Shown here in pieces: positions 10,233 to 19,419 of a DNA stretch of 64,000 nucleotides. Position numbers and translations under genes: made by a program. The notes under the pieces are model-generated. The model saw only the letters and a program-made list of their open reading frames with translations. It was not told the origin of the DNA and made no database searches. The stretch spans positions 16,184,519-16,248,518 of the forward strand of contig CM046342.1 of NCBI GenBank assembly GCA_025403435.1. The letters are read 5' to 3'. The DNA comes from Artocarpus heterophyllus (taxonomy: Eukaryota > Streptophyta > Magnoliopsida > Rosales > Moraceae). Every line of letters begins with the position of its first letter. Position 1 is the first letter of the stretch.

Positions 10233-12030
10233 ATGGCTGATAATGAAAGTGTTCATGATGAAAATATTGATAATCAACAAATCATCAATCCTGTTGTTCG
10301 CTCAATGAGAGATTATTTGCAACCACCCCGTGAATCCACTCCATCATGTTTGGTTTTTCCTCTCAATGCTCATCACTTTAGGTTTAAACCTGGAATGATC
10401 AACTTGCTTCCCAATTTTCATGGCTTAGAATATGAAAGTCCATATCTACACCTTAGAGAGTTTGAAGATGTTTATGCTACCTTCATTGACCAAGAAGTTT
10501 CAAATGAAGTTGTTAAGCTTAAGCTTTTTCCTTTTTCTTTAAAAGACAAAACTAAAACTTGGCTTACTTCTTTAAAACCTAGGTCAAAAGGTACATGGCA
10601 AGAAATACAAACTGAGTTTCTGAAAAAATTCTTTCCAACACAGAAGACTAATGCTTTGAAAAAACAAATTCAAAATTTTTCCCAAAATGCAAAAGAAGTT
10701 TATTTCCAATGCTGGGAACGATTTAAAGATTTGTTGAATTCTTGCCCACATCATAGTTTTGAAAAATGGCGTTACATTAGTTTTTTTTTATGAAGGCTTA
10801 ACTCTTGAAACCCGTCAATTTGTTGAAACAATGTGTAATGGAGAATTCCTTAATAAAGAACCTGATGAAGTGTTAGATTTCCTTGATAATTTGGCTGATA
10901 ACTCTCAATACTAGCAACATAGTAATTCTGAAGGCTCAATTAGATCTAATCTTGCTAATGCTCAAAGAGGTGTCCATCAACTTAGTCAAGAAAATTATCT
11001 AAGTGTTAGAATTGCATGTTTGACTAAAAAGATTGAAGCCATGGAACGAAGGAATATCCGAGAACCCAAAATTGAAATTTTGTATAGTGTTAGCCAAACT
11101 CTAGGATACTCAACTTATGAATGCCCAATTTTTAAGGAAGAGTCCCATGAACAGGTGAATTACACAAATCAATTGGACCCACCTAGAAAGCCATTTCCAT
11201 CCCCACATTCTGACACATACAATTCACAATGGAAAAACCATCCCAATTTCAGTTGGAGAAATGATCAACCACAACAGCAATATCTACCACCACCACCATT
11301 TCCATCACAAAACTCTCAAGGCCGTCCACCATTTCCATCAAATTCTCAAAATTTTCAAAGGCCTCCACAAAATTTTTCTGAAAATCTCCAATCTCGAGTC
11401 AAAACTCTTGAAGACACTTTGCAAACTTTCATTCAAGCTCAAAAATCATTCATTCAAAAACAGGAAGTTCATAACACTCGCACTTCTCAAGACATTCATG
11501 AAATTAAAGAATCCATTTCTAAACTCACTTCATCCCTTCGCATTCAAGAAAAAGGCAAATTTTCTGCTCAACCTGTACATTATCCATCTGCAAATGAAAT
11601 TGCCTCTTCTAGTTCACAGTCACAACAAGAAACTGTTAATTTTGTTATAACTCTTCGAAGTGGAAAAACTATTGATAAAACTAATCTTTAAAAGATCAGA
11701 AAGTTAATTCAACTTTAAAAAGTGGTGATCAAATTAATAGTGATAAGGAAAATTCTGAAAAAGAAAAGAGTGTTTCAAAAGAGAAATTTGTTCCAAAGAT
11801 TCTATTTCCTCAAGCTTTGCTTTCAAAAGAGAAGTTTGACAAAAACGCTGAAATTTTTGAACTATTCAAACAAGTCAAAATTAACATTCCACTTTTAAAT
11901 GCAATCAAACAAGTCCCATCTTATGCTAAATTTTTGAAAGATTGTTGTACAATTAAAAGAAAGCATAATGTGACTAAAACTGCATTTTTAGCTGAGACTG
12001 TTAGTTCCATCATTCAAAATAATTCATCAT
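10233..12030 (+). pseudogene. Gag polyprotein of the gag-LOG element, frameshifted
   Basis: The first ATG that fits is 10233 ('MADNESVHDEN'). The frame to 10793 has the plant retrotransposon gag domain ('YLHLREFEDVYATF', 'KLKLFPFSLKDKTKTWL', 'QEIQTEFLKKFFP'). A poly-T run near 10780-10790 shifts the frame; the protein continues through 'EGLTLETRQFVETMCNGEFL', a stop near 10912, and 11020-11691 with a Pro/Gln/Asn-rich linker and the conserved 'ITLRSGK' just before the protease. The zinc knuckle is degenerate ('STYECP' only). A last block, 11817-12035, has 'QVKINIPLLNAIKQVPSYAK'. Gag forms the particle that packages element RNA. At least two frameshifts and two stops break it. Confidence 0.85.
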
Positions 12031-12049
12031 TATAATACAAAGATCCTGG

Positions 12050-12728
12050 TTGTCCCACAATTTCTTGAATCATCGGAAATACTCAAATTGAATATGCTTT
12101 GTTAGACCTTGGTGCTAGTGTCAACCTCTTACCTTATTCTATTTATCAGCAATTAGGTCTAGGTGAACTAAAGCCAACTTCTATCACACTTCAACTAGCT
12201 GATCGATCTGTAAAAATTCCAAGAGGTGTTATCGAGGATGTGTTAGTCCAAATTGATAAATTTTACTACCTAGTGGATTTCATTGTTTTGGATACACAAC
12301 CTGTCACAAATTCAAATGTTCAAATTCCTGTCATTTTGGGTCGTCTATTTCTTGCAACTTCTAATGCTTTGATTAATTGTAGAAATGGAATACTAAAATT
12401 TTCTTTTGGAAATATGACCTCAGAGTTCAACGTTTTTAACATGGCACAATCACCCTCTGGAAAATGTGAAGTGAACTTTGTTGAGAGCAATACTTCTAGA
12501 ACGTTTGTTGATCCTTTGGCTGATTTGGCTAATTCTTTTGATTCGAATGTTCCACCCAAAGTTGATAACCATCCTGTGAATATTTTTGACCAATCTCCTG
12601 AAGCTAAAAATTTGAATTTTGAAGCTGAAAGTGAAAATGAAGTTTTTGGAGAAGAACCTGAGGATGAGGTGATGGGTGACACTATGGATGACCTCATGTA
12701 TGATCTCATGGATGAAGAAGAATTTTAG
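12050..12728 (+). pseudogene. Retroviral-type aspartic protease domain, end of the gag-protease block
   Basis: The open frame 12099-12728 begins 'MLDLGASVNLLPYSIYQQLG', where the catalytic triad reads D-L-G (D-T/S-G in classical retropepsins, D-L-G common in plant Athila-like proteins). It continues 'LQLADRSVKIPRGVIEDVLV' and 'VILGRLFLATSNALINC', the flap and C-terminal motifs. Just upstream 'DPGCPTIS' belongs to the same domain but is followed by a stop at about 12067. The tail after 12520 is acidic (Glu/Asp-rich), ending 'DLMDEEEF'. There is no reverse transcriptase after it, which marks the element as a gag-protease-only type. Confidence 0.85.
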
Positions 12729-12731
12729 CAA

Positions 12732-13247
12732 AGATTTTTTGCAGCTGCTGGCAACTTAACTTTTTAGGAGTGCTATCTTTTGGGAAGGTTTAGAGCAACT
12801 CTTCCAACAGTCATCAACATTGACGATTCTGACTCCGAACCAGAAACTTAAATCATAGTTATAGATTAATGTTTGTATTGTATTTATGTTTTTGTATTTA
12901 TTTGTTGTATCTTTATTTTCTTTGTTTTTCCTAAAAATCAGAAAAATAATTTCAAAAATTCATTAAAATGGCAGAAATTATGAAGGTTATAATCAGCACG
13001 ATTAGTTGATATTTTTGTATCAACGGCCTCTAGAAACGCATTTTAATGAAATAATTTTCAGTGAAATTTTTTGAATTTTAGATCTTTGTAAAAAAAAAAA
13101 ATTTGAAAAACTCAAAAACACAAAAATATTATTTTCATTTCTGAGTAATCTGTTAGGTTACCTTTCTTTAGCCCATTTTAGTTCAGCCCATTATTCCTGC
13201 ATGTGTTTGAATAGTCTTCCCCGTATCTAAACAGAAGTCTACCCCTT
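12732..13247. other. Spacer between protease and Cys-rich ORF
   Basis: No coding frame is seen. A degraded copy of a recurring motif ('ctagaaacgcattttaatga', about 13029-13048) lies here, as it does after the later ORFs. Two 'cagccca/agccca' type strings at 13170-13190 resemble promoter elements of plant genes. Confidence 0.35.
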
Positions 13248-13258
13248 GTCTATAAAAT
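13248..13258 (+). promoter_or_regulatory. TATA-like string before the Cys-rich ORF
   Basis: 'gtctataaaat' lies 274 bp upstream of the ATG at 13522. The interval is pyrimidine-rich (runs of ctttct), like a plant 5' untranslated region. The same string precedes gag and the LOG-like ORF. Confidence 0.45.
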
Positions 13259-13521
13259 CTGTTACTGTGCATCTAAGCTCAAAAATCTTTGTTCTTTCTC
13301 TTTCTAAATTTCTTGTTCTCTTTCTTGAATTCTCTCTGTCTTCTCGCTAAAATTCCAAGAAATTATTCAAAACTCTTTCAAAGTTCTTCAATCTTTCAAA
13401 CACTTTTTCCAAAAAATCTTCAATCTCATTTTCTTCTGCTTCCACAAAAATCTTCAGAATGCTCTCTCAAACTCTCTCTTAAAGCTTTCAATTCACTCTC
13501 AAGAATCTCAATTCCTCAATC

Positions 13522-14079
13522 ATGGATCTGAAATATGAGCACTTAAAGAAATATTTCCCTTCACTTTCTCAAAGAGAAATAAAAAAGAAGTACAAAACTA
13601 GAGTCACTCGTCTTTGGGTACTTTCATGTTTTAAGCTTCCTACTGATATTAAGATGTACATAGAAGGTCTTGCTCGTTCAAGTGATGTAAATAATGTAAG
13701 TTTGCCTGGTATGGGTACAAGTCTGTGTGCTAGAAAAAGAAGAGCTCGTCGTATGGAGTCAAAATGTCATAAATGTTCTCATCAAACTTGTTCTAGAAAA
13801 TGTCCTTCACCTAGTTTCGTATCTAGAAATAGGGAAGAAGATAAAATTCAGTTCTGTAAAAATGGTCTTAGGAATGAAAACTTAAAAGATCTCCGAGTTT
13901 CTCTTGAGTCCTATTCAAGTGGATACGTTTGGGGGCCTATGAAACAACTCTGGCCTCAATTTCATGAAGAAAAAGAACGTCTTGGGAATCTGAAGCTAAA
14001 AGACCCAACTGTTCAGTTTGCGAGAACGTTAGATGGAAAACAGACTCAAGATCCTTCTACTTCAAAACAAGGTCTGTAA
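13522..14079 (+). CDS. Basic cysteine-rich protein, accessory ORF of the gag-LOG element
   Basis: An intact 185-codon frame starts at an ATG in a favourable context ('atcatggatc'). I do not recognise a retrotransposon domain. Residues 71-77 are a basic cluster (RKRRARR), directly followed by Cys82-x2-Cys85-x4-Cys90-x3-Cys94 with His83 and His87 between, a possible zinc site. The N-terminal 45 residues are Lys-rich; the C-terminal half has no clear feature except Trp/Pro-rich 'WGPMKQLWPQF'. A basic arm next to a compact Cys cluster recalls the small nucleic-acid-binding Cys-rich proteins of carlaviruses and relatives, and also plant zinc-knuckle proteins. The match is by layout only. It sits between gag-protease and the LOG-like gene, with its own TATA-like string upstream. 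It is likely nuclear or RNA-binding, by inference. Confidence 0.6.
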   Translation: MDLKYEHLKKYFPSLSQREIKKKYKTRVTRLWVLSCFKLPTDIKMYIEGLARSSDVNNVSLPGMGTSLCARKRRARRMESKCHKCSHQTCSRKCPSPSFVSRNREEDKIQFCKNGLRNENLKDLRVSLESYSSGYVWGPMKQLWPQFHEEKERLGNLKLKDPTVQFARTLDGKQTQDPSTSKQGL

Positions 14080-14083
14080 AGTA

Positions 14084-14584
14084 TTTTTTTTTGTTTCTTT
14101 ATGTGTTTGTCTTTAAAAAAAATTGAAAATTTATTCAAGGTATGATCATGGTTTTAATGAAAAATCATCAAAATGACTGAGTAACGGAATTTCTGGAAAC
14201 GCGTTTTGATGAACAAAAGTTTTATTCTACTCATTCTCGAATAAAATTTCATAAACAAAAAGATTTTTATTTTTCTGATTTATATAGTTGTTGTTTAATA
14301 ATTGTGATCGTACCGTTTATCTTATAATAATAATATCTTGACTTTTCTTCTTTTGTCAGATGCATAATTTTCTTCGGTAGGTATCTTGTGTGTCGTGTAA
14401 GATAAGCTTTGCTTCGAATTTTAAAATTTAGTCCCATTTCTCAAAAGTTGTACAGTAAAGTCTAGTTTGTCAAAAGGTTAATAGTGTTGTCAGGTACAAG
14501 TTGTCTGCAGGTGTGTCACATTTATCTGTCCTTGTCTATCATCACAACTGTCTTTATTTAATTTTACCCAACGTTCTCTTTAGG
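14084..14584. other. Spacer between Cys-rich and LOG-like ORFs
   Basis: No frame is credible. The best copy of the recurring motif is here: 'tgactgagtaacgg' then 'gaaacgcgttttgatga' at 14175-14212. The rest is T-rich. Confidence 0.4.
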
Positions 14585-14595
14585 TGTCTATAAAA
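14585..14595 (+). promoter_or_regulatory. TATA-like string before the LOG-like ORF
   Basis: 'gtctataaaat' lies 163 bp upstream of the first usable ATG (14748). A purine tract (A and G, 14648-14681) lies between. This is the third copy of the string that precedes each coding block. Confidence 0.45.
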
Positions 14596-14747
14596 TCCTT
14601 TTAGTTCTTAAGTTTTTTTCAGAGGGAATTTGTAAGATAGAGTCAGTAAAAAAAAAAAAGAAAAAAAAGAAAAAAAAAAGAGTCTTAGTCTTAGTAATTA
14701 TCATAGATTCCTCGTCCCAGTCATCTTTAAAGTTCAACAATATCTGT

Positions 14748-15340
14748 ATGTTTTGTGGTTCTAAATCAGGAAAAGGCATTGATTACATAGAAACTGCATT
14801 TCATTTAGGCTATGTCTTGGCTAAGAAAAAGATAACCTTGTCTATGGAGGAGGTAGTCTAGGTTTAACAGGTACTGTTTCTACTGGAAGACGTTCTGGAG
14901 GTACTGGAGCTTTAGGTATTATTCCATGTGTCCTTGCTCAAAGTCGTTTATGTGGTCCTACGATTGGTGTTGAAAAAACAGTTGCAGGTATGCCTGAGCG
15001 AATAAGAGACATGGAGTTTGCTTCTAATGCTTTCATTGCTTTACCTGGAGGTTTAGGAACTCTAGAAGAACTTTTTGCCATTGCTAGTTGGAAATTGTTA
15101 GGACTACAATCTAAACCTATTGGTTTGTTAAATATAAATGGTTACTTTGACAGTCTGCATAGTTTTTTAGATCATGCTGTGGAACAAAAGTTTCTTGAGG
15201 AGTCAGGAAGAAAGATTGTTATCTCTGCCACTACTGTAGAGAAATTGCTCGAAAAAATGCACATCATTGATCCTGAAACGAACACTACAACATCAAAGCT
15301 CTGTGGAAAACGCAAACGAGATTGGGATCTTTCTCTCTAA
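14748..15340 (+). pseudogene. LONELY GUY (LOG)-like cytokinin riboside 5'-monophosphate phosphoribohydrolase, one frameshift
   Basis: LOG enzymes release the active cytokinin base from its riboside monophosphate in the cytosol. The frame from 14748 gives 'MFCGSKSGKGIDYIETAF', matching the LOG N-terminal FCGS motif. One base is missing near 14840; the next frame gives 'VYGGGSLGLTGTVS', a phosphate-loop-like region. Further on come 'GIIPCVLA' and, in the open frame from 14990, 'MPERIRDMEFASNAF' and the diagnostic 'LPGGLGTLEELF', with the catalytic Glu and the PGGxGT loop intact. 'KPIGLLNINGYFDSL' and a C-terminal helix follow. The Arg of the M-x-x-R-K region is kept, but the Lys is Ile. The total of about 197 codons is near the usual LOG size. 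There are no introns, unlike typical plant LOG genes, so capture through RNA is likely. Start is uncertain: no ATG lies upstream in frame before a stop. Confidence 0.85.
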
Positions 15341-17046
15341 ACTCTACCTCTTTTAGTTTTACTTACAGCATTATTGTTTTTTGTCTCTGTTTATGCGTTT
15401 GTGTTTGAATAACCACCCTTGTAAGTATATGTTGTTAGTCTTCTTACTTAATCTTGTTAAACATTGGGAACAGTGTTCAATTTAGGTTGGGGGGAGAAGG
15501 TTGTGTCAATTTTTTTCTTTTGTGATTGAATCTGGGACTAGTTTTAAAAACCAAGCGAAAAAAAAGTGTGCTGTTTGTAAGACTTTAAAATTCATGTGTT
15601 CATAGGTCTAGATGGCTGAGTAAAGGTTTTGTCCTGAAACACGTCTCGATAATGGTCCGAAAATGAAGTCCTTTGTGTTTGTAAAATTCTCATCTCTGCA
15701 TCTTTCTTTTGTAGCATGCAAATTTGAAGATGGCTGAGGTAAGGAGTATTTATTATTCTTGAAATGCATCTTCACCTTGGTAGAAATAGCTGAGTAATAG
15801 AGTGACTAGTATTCTTGAAACGTGTTTCTACATGATTGTAAAAACTGTGTGTTTGCATTGCATTTAGTAATTAAAAAAAAATAAACTCAAAAAAAAAAAT
15901 TAAAAATCTAAAAATATTTTGGTGATTTGCCTCCTGTCCAATGACGATATCAAGATTATAGCATTTCCATGATTTAAGGTAAATTTTAAATATTATTTAA
16001 GTTTATGTTAGTTTCTTTAGTTTGCCATATGTTTAGGATGAAATTTTCCCAAAGTTTGAACACTTAATCTTGCACTATAATTTGTTATATTAATTTAGAG
16101 ACTGTTTATGTTAGTATAATTTGGTTAATTTTTATAAAATCTTATAACTTGTTTAAATCCCTCTTGAGGCAAAATCCTAGATAATACTAAGTTATAGATA
16201 TAATTTAGGCCATCTTTGGATCGTTTGAGCCTTTGAAGCTAACCTATTTACATTTTATATCCCTAGTTACCTTGTTGTGCTTAATGTTCTATTTTCTTTG
16301 TTACCCATATATTTAGCCTAGCCTTTTTAATAAATTCATAATCCTTTTCTTGTACCTTTGACTTATAAGGCATTTGTTCTTTCAAATGAAATCGGATTTA
16401 TGAGGTTAGGATGAGTTAGGAATATCTGCTACCTCTGTAAAATATGTACGTTTATTGTAACTCTTTAGTTATTTTGCATTTCCAAAAAAAAGAAGAAGAA
16501 TAAGAAGAAGAAAGTTAAATAAAAAGTGGTTGACAAAGGAAATTTCATTTCGAGTTTGGGATTGTAAACTTTAGGAATTGGATTGTACATTTTACAGGTT
16601 CGGGATTTTTGTAAGTGTCTTATGGGTGAACTAAGCCTCAAATATATCTTCCATCATACCTTTAACCCAAGCCTTACATTACAAGCTGAGTAAAAGTCCT
16701 AAAAGGTCTTTAACAAGGTGTTATTCTACATTAGTGGAGAGAGGCATGAAAAACAAATTTATAAGAATTTATTTAAATAAATTAAGATGTATTAATATAA
16801 ATTTATCTAGTTAATATATATTGATTAGTAATAGAAATTCACACACATACAGAGGAAAATTCATCTTAAATAATTGATGAACTCTAGAAATGAATCATAA
16901 CTTAATTAGTGTTTACATCTTTACTTTGAGGCATGAATATGAGATAAACCCTGAGGAAAATCAGTGATGAATCGCAAGTTTAAAAAAAAAAAAAATCTTT
17001 TGTCTGTTTTAAGTTTTATCACTTTAGTTACTAGAGACTAGCAATA
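15341..17046. other. 3' non-coding region of the gag-LOG element
   Basis: No frame is credible. Three further copies of the recurring motif lie at about 15611-15650, 15729-15775 and 15786-15830 ('ggctgagtaa' or 'agctgagtaa' followed by 'gaaacacgtct', 'gaaatgcatct', 'gaaacgtgtttct'). A GAA-rich run is at 16488-16512. Confidence 0.45.
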
Positions 17047-17060
17047 AGCTGGTTGGGGGG
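17047..17060 (+). other. Polypurine tract of the gag-LOG element
   Basis: 'agctggttgggggg' ends directly at the 3' LTR. A G-rich run here is the usual primer for plus-strand synthesis in plant LTR elements. Confidence 0.6.
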
Positions 17061-17062
17061 TG

Positions 17063-19178
17063 TGATGAGACTGTAAAAGTGTACATTTTCTAAGGCTTAA
17101 ATCATTTATTTATGTTTTTATTTTTCATTAAATCCTCTAATTAATAACATTTTGTGTTGATTAGTATTTTTGTGCCTTAGTGTAAAAATGTGTTTAAAAA
17201 TGCGTTTTTAGTGTGTTTTTATGTTTAATAATATTTTTAGTAATTTTGAGAGTCATTTCGGTGTGTTAAATGTGTGTTTAGTTTGTTAATAGTTAAAACT
17301 GTAGAAGTAATGCGGTTATTTTATTTTGAGTTTTAGTGTGTTTGGTAGTGTGTTTTAAGTTTGTAAATATGTCTTATTATATTTTTAGTAATTTTTAAAA
17401 ATATTTTCAAGTCATAAAAATTATATCTGTGCTAAACCATAAGAGACTGGAAATTTTAGGAGTTTTTATCTATTTTTGTATGTTTTATTGTAAAATAAAT
17501 ATTTTGAATAATTTTGTAAATATTATGTCTGTAAAATAATTAATATTAGTGTGTTTGTGATTTTTAGATTTGAAATCTAGAGGAAAAATGGAGCAAAACG
17601 ACACCAAAACGGACAAAATCGGACATCAAATGCATCAAAAAGATAAAAAAAAATTTGAATTTAAATTAAATGGGACACGTGGCAATTTTCTGACCATTAG
17701 ATTCACTGCCAAATTAATCGTGACCGTTCGAGGAAGAGAAGCGTGTCATCGCGTCATCCGGTGCGTCAACGGAATCTCGCAGTGCTTTCCACGTGGCATT
17801 CTCTGATTGGCGCGTGCATCACACGCGCCGACAAATCTGCAGGCGAGGCAGAGGAGTCTCAGGCTGCTTTGGATTTTGTGCGATCGTGTCCGCGTGCATC
17901 CGTTCTCTGAACCGTCAGATCTGAATACTTTGACTCATCCATCGGCCTTAAATCTCGGTCCCACTAGTCCCACCTGGGCCTAATTTGCGAGCGTCTGACA
18001 ACCGTTGGATCGCATGATTAACGGTCATGATCAGTCTGTTTCAGTGCTGCCATATACAACGAAGCAGAGAATCACAAACGAATTCTTGCATTCTCACAAC
18101 AGGCCCAACGCGAAAAAAAGAGGAGAAATGATTCGAATTGGTCAACTTTCAACAGGAAAAAAAACATTAATTACAAATGGCCGTTAGTGAATCTAATCCC
18201 CTATAAATGATGAGGCATTTGCCTCAGTGTCAAACCCCCTCTCACAGTATAGAAATACTATTGTATTAGTTATAGTCTAGTTTTTATTCCAGTTTTCAGT
18301 CTAATTTCTTGTAAAATATTTTCTAGTTTATGTTGTAAAAATTATGCTCAATAATATAAGTAGTATTTTATTAATTATGTCTTTTTAAATTTCTTTTTAG
18401 CTGAGGGGAGAGGTAGAAATTCTAGCAAAATTATCTTAAATATTTTTTGGTTTTTCTTAGTTTCCTAAGCTGTTGTAATGCCAAAATATTTTCTTAGAAA
18501 ACTTAGAATTTCAATATTTTCTTAGCTAGAATTCTGCCAAAATTACGGTTTTGATTTATCGACGACATAGACTGGCACGGATAATGCTTGGGAGGACCTT
18601 GATTACTCGTAGACAGAGAATGGCTCGGTAAATGCTTAACTTACTATCTTGGTTGTTATTTTAGTTAAGTTATGTTGAAATGTTGCTTATTTATTAAGTT
18701 GTGTTTTTGCTACATTATAGACATAGAATGGCACAGTAAATGCTTGGTAAATCTTGATTTATTGTCGACATAGGATGACATAGTGTACACTTAAACCAAC
18801 TAATAAATAAAAAGAGAAACTAAAATATATTGAAGATAATTGTCAGAATAGAATCTTTGAACCTCAGTCCTGTTATTATTGTTGTTGCACTACTTAAGTT
18901 ACTATTTACATTTCTTGTTATTAAATTTCCAAATTATTAAAATTTAAAGATGAAAAATGTTGTAAAATGTATAAATATTGTAAATACATTCTGTGAATAA
19001 TAAATATTAATCCTCAAATTTTTCAGCTTAAATAAAAAGAAAAAGTTAATATAATACATGTACTGGAACTGAATAAATCCTTCCCTGTGGGTTCGACCTC
19101 GGATTCACCGAGTAAATATTACTTGAGACAACCTTATACTTGAGGTTAGTTTAGAATGCGTAAATAGACGCGAGACCA
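17063..19178 (+). repeat. 3' LTR of the gag-LOG element
   Basis: It is 2,116 bp and pairs with 7270-9387; two extra bases (TG) precede it compared with the left copy. It keeps 'acacgtggcaa' (about 17675) and 'ccacgtggc' (about 17788), ABRE/G-box-like sites lost in the left copy by C-to-T type changes. The GGCGCGTG...CACGCGCC inverted repeat is present at 17809-17829. Confidence 0.9.
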
Positions 19179-19189
19179 AGACGACCAGG

Positions 19190-19419
19190 AAGTCAACGAC
19201 GCGTGTCACCCGAGCAGCGCCCTCATCGAAGGTGATCGACTGTCCAACCTTCCCAACTGCTCGTATGCATTCACCTATGAAGCCGTAAAGTGGCGTATGA
19301 ACCGAGATAAGGGTAACATTGCTGATCTTTAGCTTATCGTACGCTTGCTTGAACAAGATGTCAACTGAGCTGCCATTATCGATCAGCACACGCCGTACTA
19401 TGTTATTGGCGATGTGCAA
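19190..19419 (-). pseudogene. N-terminal part of the Tat protease
   Basis: The minus-strand frame starts 'MHIANNIVRRVLIDNGSSVD', with the active-site region reading D-N-G rather than D-T/S-G, then 'LYGFIGECIRAVGKV' and 'RVVDFLVV', where the nested LTR begins. The rest of the open frame (19105-19189) is LTR sequence read by chance. The domain continues at 7269 downward. The D-N-G triad, a form seen in many Tat-type plant proteases, may be functional; the split is not. Confidence 0.8.

Larger units (their letters stand above)
7270..19178 (+). mobile_element. Gag-protease LTR element (TR-GAG/Athila-like, no RT) carrying a Cys-rich ORF and a LOG-like gene
   Basis: Two 2.1-kb LTRs (7270-9387, 17063-19178) are about 4-5 percent diverged by eye. 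They enclose a primer-binding-like site (9394-9411), gag (10233-12030), protease (12050-12728), a 185-residue Cys-rich ORF (13522-14079), a LOG-like ORF (14748-15340), non-coding DNA and a polypurine tract (17047-17060). No reverse transcriptase, RNase H or integrase is visible, so it would need a helper. The gag-protease resembles the large plant gag family with 'ITLRSGK' and 'LLDLGASVNLLP' type motifs. It interrupts the Tat protease: the minus-strand frame stops at 'RVVDFLVV' on the right and resumes at 'PSQYN' on the left. No matching target duplication is seen (GAGGG left, AGACG right). Confidence 0.88.

Noticed and set aside
11261..11650. Plus-strand 129-codon frame
   Set aside because: It overlaps gag in another frame; His/Phe/Lys-rich text is the shadow of the Pro/Gln-rich gag linker.
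14748..15340. LOG-like frame as bacterial contamination or a normal host gene
   Set aside because: It is embedded in plant element DNA between two matching LTRs, lacks introns and is spaced like the neighbouring element ORFs, so capture by the element is simpler.
19105..19189. C-terminal part of the minus-strand frame 19105-19419
   Set aside because: The reading crosses the LTR junction; only the part above 19190 is protease, the rest is LTR read by chance.
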